Assembly (NCBI GenBank): GCA_900290385.1
Contig: OMSV01000134.1
Location: 14,137 to 27,094 of the forward strand
Reading direction: 5' to 3'
DNA length: 12,958 nucleotides
DNA from: Syntrophobacter sp. SbD2
GTDB taxonomy: Bacteria > Desulfobacterota > Syntrophobacteria > Syntrophobacterales > Syntrophobacteraceae
Shown one piece after another: positions 1 to 8,500 of the stretch. The notes beneath the pieces are model-generated. The model searched no databases. It was not told the DNA's origin and saw only the letters and a program-made list of their open reading frames with translations. Every line of letters begins with the position of its first letter. Positions within the stretch are counted from its first letter, which is position 1. A program made the position numbers and the translations under genes.

Positions 1-378
1 AGGGCGTGATTCGTAGACGATTCCGATCACGCCGAGAGGAATGCGCATCCTCCCGACCTGCAGACCGTTGGGCCGCGTCCACATCCGGGTTACCTCGCCG
101 ACCGGATCGGGCAGCATCGAGACCTCTTTAAGGCCATCGACCATCTCCTTGAGGACTTTTTCGCTTACAACCAGCCGGTCTATTTTTGCCTTTCCAAGCC
201 CCTTGATCTCGGCCTGTTCGACGTCTTTGCGATTGGCGGCGCCGATGGAGTCTCGCTCGCGTTCCAGGGTTGCAGCCGTCTTCTCGAGAAATTCCCGTTT
301 CTGATTGCTGTTTGCCATTGCCATGAGATGAGAGGCTTCACGGGCTTTTTTGCCCATCTCCAGGATTTCGTCCTGCAT
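1..378 (-). CDS. proA: Gamma-glutamyl phosphate reductase (glutamate-5-semialdehyde dehydrogenase), N-terminal 126 residues; 3' end lies outside the window
   Basis: ProA reduces gamma-glutamyl phosphate with NADPH to glutamate-5-semialdehyde, the second step of proline synthesis in the cytoplasm. The visible part begins [16 protein letters not shown] and ends [11 protein letters not shown] at the window edge; the latter is the well-known conserved ProA block of the aldehyde-dehydrogenase-like N-terminal domain. The catalytic cysteine region lies beyond the edge, so activity cannot be judged. The ATG at 378 is preceded by a strong GGAGG at 384-388 (complement) with a 5-nt spacer, which fixes the start. 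It lies 29 bp downstream of proB on the same strand, so the two are almost certainly one transcript. The frame is open throughout the 126 visible codons. Confidence 0.95.
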   Translation of the reverse strand, partial: MQDEILEMGKKAREASHLMAMANSNQKREFLEKTAATLERERDSIGAANRKDVEQAEIKGLGKAKIDRLVVSEKVLKEMVDGLKEVSMLPDPVGEVTRMWTRPNGLQVGRMRIPLGVIGIVYESRP

Positions 379-407
379 AAATTCCTCCGGTTTCAATTTC
401 CAACTCG

Positions 408-1559
408 TTAGAAGGTCTCACTTATGAGAACGAAATTGTCCCTGTGAATCACCTCATCGGAATGCTTGTATCCGATAAGCTTTTCGATTTCGTCGCTGTG
501 GCGGCCTTTTATGTTTTCGATCTCGGTCGATTTATAATTGGTGAGCCCTATGCCTATCACATTTCCGTCCTTGTCGATGCACCGCACCGGAGCGCCGACT
601 CCGAAAACGCCCCTCACTTCCCTTACGCCGATGGGTAGAAGAGACCGGCCCCGCTTAATCAGGGCCGTGACGGCCCCATCGTCCAGGGTAAGTTCACCGG
701 CAGGTTTGGGCAAGTTAGCAAGCCAGACTTTCTTGCCCGAGTAAGCACGCTCCCTGGGCACAAACAGCGTGCCCAGTTCTTCACCGTCAAAAAGCCGCAG
801 GAGAACATCTCTTTGCTTTCCAGCAGCGATTATCATCGCAATGCCCAAAGCAAGGCATTTGCGGGCGGCGTTAACTTTGCTCAGCATCCCGCCGGTACCT
901 GCCGAACCCGGCTCCGGAGTGGCGGAGGCGAGAATCTTGGCGTCCACCCTGTGAACCACTGGAATCAGTTTGGCGAAATCATGGACCTTGGGGTTACGGT
1001 CGTAAAGTCCATCAGTGTCGGTGAGGTTTATAACCAGGTCCGCCCCGACTAGGCCGGCGATAAGCGCCGAAAGGTGGTCGTTATCTCCGAACTTGATCTC
1101 TTCTACGACAACGGTATCGTTCTCGTTGATAATTGGCATGATTCCCCAGGAGAGGAGCGTCTCGAGCGTATTGCGCGCATTGAGATAACGGTGGCGGTGA
1201 GCGAGGTCCTCACTGGTGAGGAGTACTTGGGCCACACGCAGATCGTACTTGTCGAAGGCGACCTCCCAGGCTTCCATCAGCGCCCCCTGGCCAACGGCCG
1301 CAGCCGCCTGCTTGTGCGGAATAGTCCGAGGGCGCTCTGTGAGACCCATTTTGTGCATGCCGGATACGACCGCGCCTGAGGATACGACGAGCACATCCAT
1401 GCGGGCGCTGCGTTCACGGAGTTCGGCAATCTGGTCGCTAATCCGGTGAATCATGGCCCGGTCAAGCCCTTTGGGCCCCGTCACAACGGCGCTGCCAACC
1501 TTAATGAGAACACGCCTGCATCGGCTTAATACTTTCGTCCGCTCCTGAGAGTTGTACAT
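408..1559 (-). CDS. proB: Glutamate 5-kinase with C-terminal PUA domain
   Basis: ProB phosphorylates L-glutamate with ATP to gamma-glutamyl phosphate, the committed and usually proline-inhibited step of proline synthesis. The 383-residue product has the amino-acid-kinase fold at about 14-265: the N-terminal [11 protein letters not shown] (17-27), SSGAVVSG (60-67), INENDTV (144-150), FGDND (157-161), [13 protein letters not shown] (178-190) and GTGGMLSK (221-228). A PUA domain follows at about 283-370 (GRSLLPIGV, then [10 protein letters not shown]), as in the full-length bacterial form; family length is roughly 365-385. The start at 1559 is the only plausible in-frame ATG before the first conserved block, but I see no good Shine-Dalgarno in front of it. 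proA follows after 29 bp. Confidence 0.96.
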   Translation of the reverse strand: MYNSQERTKVLSRCRRVLIKVGSAVVTGPKGLDRAMIHRISDQIAELRERSARMDVLVVSSGAVVSGMHKMGLTERPRTIPHKQAAAAVGQGALMEAWEVAFDKYDLRVAQVLLTSEDLAHRHRYLNARNTLETLLSWGIMPIINENDTVVVEEIKFGDNDHLSALIAGLVGADLVINLTDTDGLYDRNPKVHDFAKLIPVVHRVDAKILASATPEPGSAGTGGMLSKVNAARKCLALGIAMIIAAGKQRDVLLRLFDGEELGTLFVPRERAYSGKKVWLANLPKPAGELTLDDGAVTALIKRGRSLLPIGVREVRGVFGVGAPVRCIDKDGNVIGIGLTNYKSTEIENIKGRHSDEIEKLIGYKHSDEVIHRDNFVLISETF

Positions 1560-1631
1560 AAGCTGGTTCGGTTCTACGATTGAATGTCAGAGAATTTCAA
1601 ACCGTTTAAACGTAAAATTCCAAAGGTGATA

Positions 1632-1660
1632 ATCATATTCCCAAAAGCTGCTTTTTACAA
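1632..1660 (-). promoter_or_regulatory. Probable sigma-70-type promoter of proBA
   Basis: On the minus strand TTGTAA (complement of 1655-1660; 4 of 6 matches to TTGACA) lies exactly 17 bp from TATGAT (complement of 1632-1637; 5 of 6 matches to TATAAT). Transcription would begin near 1625, giving a leader of about 65 nt before the proB ATG at 1559. Orientation and position fit proBA; no experimental support. Confidence 0.55.
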
Positions 1661-1687
1661 TGAGTTCAAGGAAATGAGTTCAAGGAA
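1660..1687. repeat. Two exact tandem copies of a 14-bp unit upstream of the proB promoter
   Basis: The unit ATGAGTTCAAGGAA occurs at 1660-1673 and again at 1674-1687 with no mismatch and no gap. Read on the minus strand the copies sit immediately upstream of the predicted proBA -35 box, touching it by one base. This could be a replication-slippage duplication, or a two-site operator. Nothing else in the 159-bp gap between proB and the upstream gene looks functional. Confidence 0.8.
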
Positions 1688-1718
1688 TTTAAAAAGAACC
1701 TCGAAAACCTGATATTTT

Positions 1719-2288
1719 TCACCGTGACAGGTAAGGGGTCTTTCCCGCGCATGCCCGGCAGATCGCCCCATCGTCTATCGGATAAGGTTCTCCGCAAAGG
1801 TTACAGCAGCCAATGCAGCTCCGGCGCTTGCCAAGCAATTGAGGCTTAACGAGGACGGTGTCAATTCTGTAGAGTTCGGGCCCCGCCTGCCTGATTTGCT
1901 CCAGAAGGAGTTGGCCATCCTGCTCCCGCTTCTCTTTGAGCTTGAAAAGCCATGCCTCCACTTCCGGCCAGGCCCGAACTTTTTGAGCATCGACAAAGAC
2001 GCGGACACCTTCCCCGCTGTGCTTGTCATAAAGGCTCAATGCAAACCGCCCCAGGTTGATAATTTTCAACCGGCCGTTTCCGATCGTGCATGGCGTGAGC
2101 AATTGCACGGCGTCCGGGAGGCAGTTTCTCGTTTCGGAAATCGCCTCAAACAACACCCCACCCGGCATGCGGTTAAGGGCAAGGTCCACCATGACCCCTC
2201 CAGCCGCCAAACCGGGCGCGGTGTAGCCGTGAAAAGACTTCACCACACTCAGGTATTCCTCGAAAGAATATGGTCCTATACTCATCAT
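1719..2288 (-). CDS. FmdE-family protein (formylmethanofuran dehydrogenase subunit E-like) with C-terminal zinc-finger cysteines
   Basis: The 189-residue product has an FmdE-like N-terminal domain: FHGYTAPG at 19-26, ETRNCLPDAVQLLTPCTIGNG at about 52-72 and LGRFALSLYDK at 79-89. Its C-terminus has six cysteines, C158, C161, C162, C165, C177 and C180, of which C162-x2-C165 and C177-x2-C180 fit a zinc knuckle pair. In classical FmdE the first motif is usually HGHxCPG; here the second His is Tyr22 and the Cys is Ala24. The start is ATG 2288, whose ATGA overlaps the stop of the upstream molybdoenzyme, and there is no separate Shine-Dalgarno, so translation is probably coupled. A longer reading from 2390 would run about 100 bp inside the upstream gene and adds unconserved residues. 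FmdE homologues occur beside molybdenum enzymes in bacteria that lack methanogenesis; the function of such pairs is not established, and a role in metal or cofactor handling is only inference. Confidence 0.87.
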   Translation of the reverse strand: MMSIGPYSFEEYLSVVKSFHGYTAPGLAAGGVMVDLALNRMPGGVLFEAISETRNCLPDAVQLLTPCTIGNGRLKIINLGRFALSLYDKHSGEGVRVFVDAQKVRAWPEVEAWLFKLKEKREQDGQLLLEQIRQAGPELYRIDTVLVKPQLLGKRRSCIGCCNLCGEPYPIDDGAICRACAGKTPYLSR

Positions 2289-4363
2289 TGCTTTCGTATT
2301 CTGCAGGGAAGGTTTTTCAGGTTTGGCGTCCCGAACTCCTTTCCCAGCTTCCCGATAGAGGTGAGCATATTGAAGTTCGATTTCCGCCACTCGAACTGCG
2401 TCGCCGCATCTCCTTCAGGGAACCACCATCCCAGGTCCGCACTGACCACTCGCGGGTGCACGATGTCGGTAACCCGTGCCGTTTGAATGATCTCGCCGTA
2501 GTTCGTCGCAATGATGACCTGGTCACCGTCGCCGATCCCATAAGCCGCAGCCGTGTCGGGGTGGATCTCAACGATAGGGAAGGGCCTCTTTTGACGAAGC
2601 TTCTTCATCCATCGATAGGAGGAAAGGAGATAATAGCGGCTCTTGGCGCTGATCAATATCAGCGGGTAATCGGGATCATCCTCTTCGGGCAGGCCTGTGA
2701 ATTCGGGGAGCGGTTTCAATTTGAACTTCTCCGCCGTGCTTAACTTCAGTTCCACCTTTCCCGTTGGAGTGCGGAAGCCCTTCTGCTCATAGAGCCTATA
2801 ACGATCAGGCCCCTTTAGAAACCCCTTTGCGGCGAATTCAGGGTAAGTAAGGCCCGCTGGTCTGACAACATCTTCCAGAAAGTCTTCAAAATCATCGTGC
2901 CAATATTGAGGCCCGGAGATCCGCTTTCCCAGTTCATTGATGATTTTCATGTCGGGCCAGCACTCTTGCGGTGGATCGACGATTTTCGGCCGGGCAAGAA
3001 TCATCCCATGTCCGATGCCGTAGTGGCCTATATCGTTCATTTCGTATTGGTGCGCCACTGGAAGAACAATATCAGCCAGGGATGCGGTAGGCGTCATGAA
3101 AATCTCCGCCATAACGACAAAATCGAGGTTCATAAACATTTCGTAGGTGAGCGCGCTGTCGGCCCAGGCCACCAGGGGATTGGTGCACATACCGTAGTAT
3201 CCCCTGACCGGATAAGGTTTGCCATCAAGCACGGCTTTTCGGAAATAGGCCGGCGGTACAGTCATCAGTCTTGGAATGACTCCATTGTAGGCGCCGATCA
3301 TCTCATTGCGCTTGTCCGGAATGAGGTCGGCCCGTACGAATTCGCCAAGCCCCATAATTTTCGGCTCATGGGCATTTATATTACCGCCGGGCACTTCGAG
3401 ATACCCGCAGATTGCCATGAGGCAAACCAGGGAGCGGGCAGCGTCGAAAGCATTGACGTCATGCTCGATGGGGTTACCCCACTGCAGTGCGGCCGGTTTC
3501 GCCTCAGCATAAAGCCTTGCGGCCTTGCGTATCAGGCCGGCCGGGACCCATGTGATGTCGGAGACTGTCTCCGGGCTGTAATTTTTCACATGCAGTGCAA
3601 GGTCTTCAAAGCCGTAGGTATGGTTTTCAACGAACTTCTTATCATAGAGATCTTCCGCGATGATGACGTGCAAAAAGCCCAGAGCGAGCGCTTGTGCGGT
3701 TCCGGGACGAAGTTGCAGCCACAGCTCGGCCCTCTCGGCAAGATCTGTCCTGCGGGGATCGACCACAATAAGCCTGGCGCCTTTTCTGAGCTGTTCCAAA
3801 GTGAGACTGGCTATCTGCCCTTCTTCGTTGGTGGACAAAACGTTACTGGCCCAGGAGAGGATGAGATGGGTCGGGTTGTGCAGATCGGCGACGGGGTAAA
3901 AACCGCAGGTGTGGATGCCCGTGATCTCCCGCGGGGCATGGCATACATCCTGAGATGCGATAACATTGGGGGAACCGAAGACATTGGCAAGCCGGATCAG
4001 AACGAAATGCTCGAGGCCCTTGGGCATCCCGACGCCAAAGCCAACTGCCCGCGCTCCGAAGCGCTCCTTGATCGCAAGAAGGTTCTTCGCGGTTTCAGCG
4101 AGCGCTTCATCCCAGGAAATTCGCTGCCATTTCCCCTCGCCGCGTCTCCCCGCACGTTTGAGAGGATAGCGAAGACGGTCAGGGTGATTGAGGCGATCGG
4201 GCGACACCCTTCCTTTGTAGCAGGTGTACCCCCTGTTTAAGAAACCATCCGGATCTCCTTTGACCCGAACGATCTTATTATCTTTTACACCTGCCAACAG
4301 GGCACATCCACCATGGTCCATCCGTGCACAATGGGTCTTGATCCATCGAATCTCTTCCGTCAT
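2285..4363 (-). CDS. Cytoplasmic molybdopterin (bis-MGD) oxidoreductase, DMSO-reductase superfamily, acetylene hydratase/formate dehydrogenase-like
   Basis: The 692-residue product shows the superfamily layout. An N-terminal Fe-S segment has C12, C20 and C48, but Asp16 where a fourth cluster cysteine is expected (C-x3-D-x3-C-x27-C). The conserved WDEAL is at 84-88. The probable molybdenum ligand Cys141 lies in SQDVCHAPREITG, where formate dehydrogenases have Cys or Sec. IVVDPRRTDLAERAELWLQLRPGT (199-222), FMTPTASLADIVLP (422-435) and TPTGKVEL (532-539) are pterin-binding landmarks, and a C-terminal molydopterin-dinucleotide-binding domain runs from about 565 to 690. No twin-arginine signal is present, so the enzyme is cytosolic. 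I chose ATG 4363 because AAGGAG precedes it (11-nt spacer) and the family starts just before the first cysteine; an upstream ATG at 4459 falls in the predicted promoter. The substrate is unknown: acetylene hydratase-like, formate dehydrogenase-like or another redox reaction all remain possible. It is translationally coupled to the downstream FmdE-like gene. Confidence 0.9.
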   Translation of the reverse strand: MTEEIRWIKTHCARMDHGGCALLAGVKDNKIVRVKGDPDGFLNRGYTCYKGRVSPDRLNHPDRLRYPLKRAGRRGEGKWQRISWDEALAETAKNLLAIKERFGARAVGFGVGMPKGLEHFVLIRLANVFGSPNVIASQDVCHAPREITGIHTCGFYPVADLHNPTHLILSWASNVLSTNEEGQIASLTLEQLRKGARLIVVDPRRTDLAERAELWLQLRPGTAQALALGFLHVIIAEDLYDKKFVENHTYGFEDLALHVKNYSPETVSDITWVPAGLIRKAARLYAEAKPAALQWGNPIEHDVNAFDAARSLVCLMAICGYLEVPGGNINAHEPKIMGLGEFVRADLIPDKRNEMIGAYNGVIPRLMTVPPAYFRKAVLDGKPYPVRGYYGMCTNPLVAWADSALTYEMFMNLDFVVMAEIFMTPTASLADIVLPVAHQYEMNDIGHYGIGHGMILARPKIVDPPQECWPDMKIINELGKRISGPQYWHDDFEDFLEDVVRPAGLTYPEFAAKGFLKGPDRYRLYEQKGFRTPTGKVELKLSTAEKFKLKPLPEFTGLPEEDDPDYPLILISAKSRYYLLSSYRWMKKLRQKRPFPIVEIHPDTAAAYGIGDGDQVIIATNYGEIIQTARVTDIVHPRVVSADLGWWFPEGDAATQFEWRKSNFNMLTSIGKLGKEFGTPNLKNLPCRIRKQ

Positions 4364-4430
4364 ATGTAACGAATCTCCTTCAGTCCCTGGCGATTGGCCG
4401 ATGCATACCTTCAGGGAAAACCTGTATTGC

Positions 4431-4459
4431 ATTTTATTTGCTGTGCGCCCATTTAGCAA
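4431..4459 (-). promoter_or_regulatory. Probable sigma-70-type promoter of the molybdoenzyme-FmdE operon
   Basis: On the minus strand TTGCTA (complement of 4454-4459; 4 of 6 consensus) and TAAAAT (complement of 4431-4436; 5 of 6 consensus) are separated by exactly 17 bp. Transcription would start near 4424, leaving about 60 nt of leader before the ATG at 4363. The site lies in the 207-bp gap (4364-4570) after the HD-GYP gene. The rest of that gap holds only a weak bulged hairpin near 4528-4550 without a T-run. Confidence 0.55.
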
Positions 4460-4570
4460 GATGAGAGACCGCTTGCGAATGGCAAAGGTTTACACGGAGC
4501 AAAAGATATCCGGCAATCTGAGGGGTCCCGGTAAAAACCACGGACTAAGAGGCTTATTTACTGACAAGCC

Positions 4571-5584
4571 CTAAATTTCCAGCGTGTAGTTTTTCTCCTT
4601 GAAGAGCTTCAAGCACGCATCCACCGCCTCAGCGTCAAAAAGAACGCTTCGATTGATCTGGATTTCCTCAAGCGCATGGTCCAAGCTGTGGGCGGGCCTG
4701 TACGGACGGTGGGAGGCCATCGCCTCTACAACATCGGCCACAGTGAGTATTCGTGCCTCCTGGAGGATGTTCTGCCCCCGGAGACCTTGCGGATATCCCG
4801 AGCCGTTCATCTTTTCATGATGCTGGAGCACGATCTCGGCGATTGGCCAGGGAAATTCTATTGTTTTCAAAATATGGTGGCCGGCCTATGGGTGGAATTT
4901 GATCATCCCGAATTCAAAATCAGTTAATCGGCTCGGTTTGCTGAGAATCTCCGCTGGAATCTGGATTTTGCCAAGATCGTGGATAAGCCCGGCCATTCGG
5001 ATTCCCTCGATCATATCCCCGTCAAGCCCAATTTCTTTGGCTATGGCGCACGCCAAACCGGCAACGCGGCGTTGATGGCCGGCTGTATAAGGATCTCTCA
5101 TTTCAAGGGCCAGCGCCATTGCAGTAATGATTCCCTCCATCGTCTTTCGCAAGTGTTTGAAACTACGCGTTAATTGCCTGTTGATATACTGGATCTCCCA
5201 CAGTAGATTTTTTTCTCTTGCGATTCGCTCCAATTTGGCCTTTAGTTCGCCCATTTCGAACGGTTTGCTAATGTAATCCGCAGCCCCGGCTTGAATGACA
5301 TCGCTGTAAGAATATTCCGAGGAAAAACCCGTCATCATGATGAAATCCAGATGAGGATAGACTTCCTTGGCTTCCTTCATCAATTGCACGCCGTCTTTTC
5401 CCTTCATTCGTATATCCGAAATCACGATATCGAAATGCCGCTTTTTCAAAATCTCCAGGGCTTCGGGGGCGTTTGCCGCAATTTCAGATGCGTAGCCCAA
5501 TCTCAAGAGAAATTGTTGTGTAATCGTTCGGAAACCCACGTCGTCGTCGACAAGCAGGACCTGCTCTATATTCGGCTCAGCCAT
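4571..5584 (-). pseudogene. Response regulator with HD-GYP domain (cyclic-di-GMP phosphodiesterase type), interrupted by an in-frame TAG at codon 233
   Basis: Read through the stop, this is a 337-residue RpfG-type protein. The receiver occupies 1-125, with acidic residues D13-D15, phosphoacceptor Asp57 (VISDIRM) and Lys107. A coiled linker at about 125-150 leads to an HD-GYP domain from 150: AGHQRRVAG at 168-176, the His202-Asp203 pair in IHDLGK, and after the stop HHEKMNGSGYP at 255-265. HD-GYP enzymes hydrolyse cyclic-di-GMP. Codon 233 is TAG (complement of 4886-4888) in the sequence HP-stop-AGHHIL; homologues typically have HPQxG, so CAG to TAG is the simplest change. The 105 codons beyond it remain in the same frame, free of further stops and with all GYP residues intact, so the lesion is recent, suppressed, or a sequencing error. 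As it stands the product would be a 232-residue REC plus half-domain. The ATG at 5584 directly abuts the TAG of the upstream kinase, with GGGAGAGGG as ribosome site. Confidence 0.85.
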
Positions 5585-8500
5585 CTACCCTCTCCCTTCT
5601 CGATCCAGGACACGTCTGGTAATTCTGCCCGCCTCATGCATAATCAGGGGTTTCATCATAACCTCCTGAATGTCGGCGGCTCTCATATTTTGCTCCGTCA
5701 CAAGCTCACTGTAACCAGTGCACAGGATTACCGGGATATTCGGGCGGATTTGTCTCAGCTCGGCGGCAAGCTCCATTCCGGTCATATTCGGCATGGTTTG
5801 GTCGGTGACAACCAGGTCAAACTTGTCAGGCGCCGCTCGGAAGGCCTCGAAGGCCTCCACGGGGTCGACCGTAGAAAAAACCGTGTACCCGAACCGTTCC
5901 AGGGCCTGTTTTCCCAACAGGGCCAGTTCCGGCTCATCATCTACGAAAAGGATACACTCTCTGCCCATGGGTATTCCCTCCGGGACGGCATCGGGTTTGA
6001 TCTCCACTTCTTTTACACCGGCAGGGAAAAAGACGCAGAAGGTCGAGCCTGCGCCCGGTTCACTGACAACGGTGATCGCTCCCCCATGGCTCTGGACAAT
6101 GCCGTGGACCAGGGAAAGCCCCATTCCGGTGCCTTCCCCAACCCCTTTCGTGGTCAAGTAAGGCTCGAAGATTCTTTCCATCACCTTATCGTCCATGCCG
6201 CAACCCGTGTCGCTCAAACATATCCGCACGTATGACCCTGGGGGCAGCTCCGGCGGTCGGGCTGAATCGCGTGGGCCGAAATGGACATTGGACATGCTCA
6301 CATCGAGGATGCCCCCTTTTTCGCGCATGGCATGGCCCGCATTGGTGCAAAGGTTCATGATGACCTGGTGAATCTGGGTCGCGTCGGCTGAAATAAGGTC
6401 TCCATCATCAACTGTGAGATCGATCTTTTGGCGAATCTCGATGGTGGAAGGCAAAGCAGAGCGCAGCAGCTTAAGCGCCTCTTTCAGAAGGGGCCCAACC
6501 TGCATGGGCAATCGTTCCTGTTCATGCGTGCGGCTGAAAGTCAGTATCTGCCGTACGAGGTCTCTGGCCCTTAAGGCCGCTTTGCGGAGGTGTTCCACAC
6601 GGTCCCGGCTTTCGTCGCTTCCAGCAGATTCAATGAGTTCAAGGTCCGCATACCCAAGAATAATTCCCAAAATGTTATTGAAGTCGTGGGCGATCCCTCC
6701 TGCGAGCGTCCCGATGGCCTCCATATGCTGCGCTTGGCGAAGGTCTTTTTCAAGCTTCATCTGGCCGGTGATGTCCCGGTGGATGCTAACGTAGTTGATG
6801 ACGGCCCCGGACTGATTACGAATGGGAGATGCCGTGACCTCCGATTCGTAAAACGAGCCGTCCTTTTTCTTGTTAGTGAGCCGTCCCGACCATACATGGC
6901 CTTCGGTGAGCGTTTTCCGGATAGCCCTGTAGAAAGCCCGGTCATGTTTATCGCTTTTAAGGATTCGCAAATGCTCACCTATAGCCTCCGTGCCCTCATA
7001 GCCCGCCATAGCCGTAAAAGCCGGATTGACATAGTCGATGATCCAATTTGTATCGGTTATGATGATTGCTTCCGCAGTTTGTTCGATCACTGTCGCCAGT
7101 CGCATGCGCTCTTCTTCAGCCCGTTTGCGCTCGGTGATATCACGTATTACCCCTTCGATTCCGAGGATTTTTCCCCGATCGTCTTTGCGGAATGTGCTTG
7201 TGGTCGAAACAAAAAGCGGCGAGCCGTCTTTTTTCTTGAGGGTTATCTCATAGTCTCTGACCACGCCGTCTTCCCGTAAGGCGCGCAGGAATCTTGCACG
7301 CTCATCAGGATACATCCACAAGCTCTCCACCTGCATTCCCTGCACCGCGCCAATTGAGTCGTATCCCAGGATCCCGGCCGCCGAGGGGCTGGCCATTACT
7401 ATCTCGCCGCGCTCGTTCGTCCGAAAGAAAACGTCCTCCATATTCTCGATCACTCTGCGGTAGCGCTCTTCGCTCTCCCGCAGAGCATCTTCCACCTGCT
7501 TGCGCGCGGAAATGTCGCGAACGAAAACGAGGGCTCCGTCATTATCCTCATAAGTGATGGGGACCGCGGAAGTTTCAACATCGACAACCGTCCCGTCGAA
7601 CGTGATGTATTTTTGCTCCGAAAGGGCAGCTTGTCTTTTCTCTGTCTTGAGAAAACGCATGCGCTCTTCTGCGATTTCGTGGCAGGAAGGATGGATTCTC
7701 TCCAAAACAGGGCTTCCGGTAAGTTGATCCTTTGTGGCGGCCCCTAACAGCTTAAGGGCAGACGGATTCACAAAGGCGAATAGGCCTTGCGTCTGAACGA
7801 AAATGGCATCGGGGGCGTTTTCCACCAGGAGGCGAAACCTGTCTTCACTTTCCTGTAACGCCTGCTCCGTCTGTTTGCGTTCGGTGATGTCGAGAATCGC
7901 GCCGATCAGCCCGAGGACACTGCCAGCGGTGTCCATGAACGTGGCCTTATGGATGACTACGTCATGCAAGGCCCCACATGCGTCTTTAACCTGCGAGTCG
8001 TAAATTTGTGTACCAGGGTTCTGCAGAAGTTCTGCGTCCTTCGCATGATATACCTCCGCCAGTTCCATCGGGTGGATGTCGAACACGCTCTTGCCAATGA
8101 GTTGATCACTCGTATTGCCGAAAAACTCCTCAAAAGCCCTGTTGAATCCGAGATACCTTCCCTCACTGTCCTTGTAGAAGACCGGCACCGGGATAGCGTT
8201 GAGCAGTGTTGCCAGAAATGCCTTGTTTTCCCTCAGCATATCCTCCGCCCGCTTGCGCTCGGTAATGTCCTCCACTGCGCCTTCATAGTAGGTCAGGCAG
8301 CGGTCTTCATCGAACTTCCTGGCTGCGTTGATCGTAACCCAGATTTTGGCGCCGTCCCGGCGGCGAAACTGCACTTCAAATCCAGCCACACTTCCCTGTT
8401 CGTACAATTGACGCTTGAATTCGGCTCGTTGCTCCGGGTAGGCGTAGAGTTGGCTTGCTATGTCCGTAACCTCCGCGATCAACTCCTCCGGGGACCCGTA

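Noticed and set aside
2897..4240. 447-residue plus-strand reading frame
   Set aside because: It lies wholly antisense to the molybdoenzyme, whose conserved motifs are unmistakable.
4364..4459. 32-residue N-terminal extension of the molybdoenzyme from an ATG at 4459
   Set aside because: The ATG overlaps the predicted -35 box, has no ribosome site, and the extension is neither a signal peptide nor conserved-looking.
4528..4550. Hairpin between the HD-GYP gene and the molybdoenzyme as a terminator
   Set aside because: The stem is bulged and no T-run follows on the minus strand.
4886..4888. Programmed pyrrolysine insertion at the TAG
   Set aside because: Pyrrolysine is known mainly in methylamine methyltransferases; the position is usually Gln, and a neighbouring gene ends in TAG. 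Kept only as a check, not as the leading explanation.
4871..4890. Frameshift as the cause of the broken HD-GYP gene
   Set aside because: The two halves are in the same frame (315 bp between stops, divisible by three); only the TAG codon separates them.
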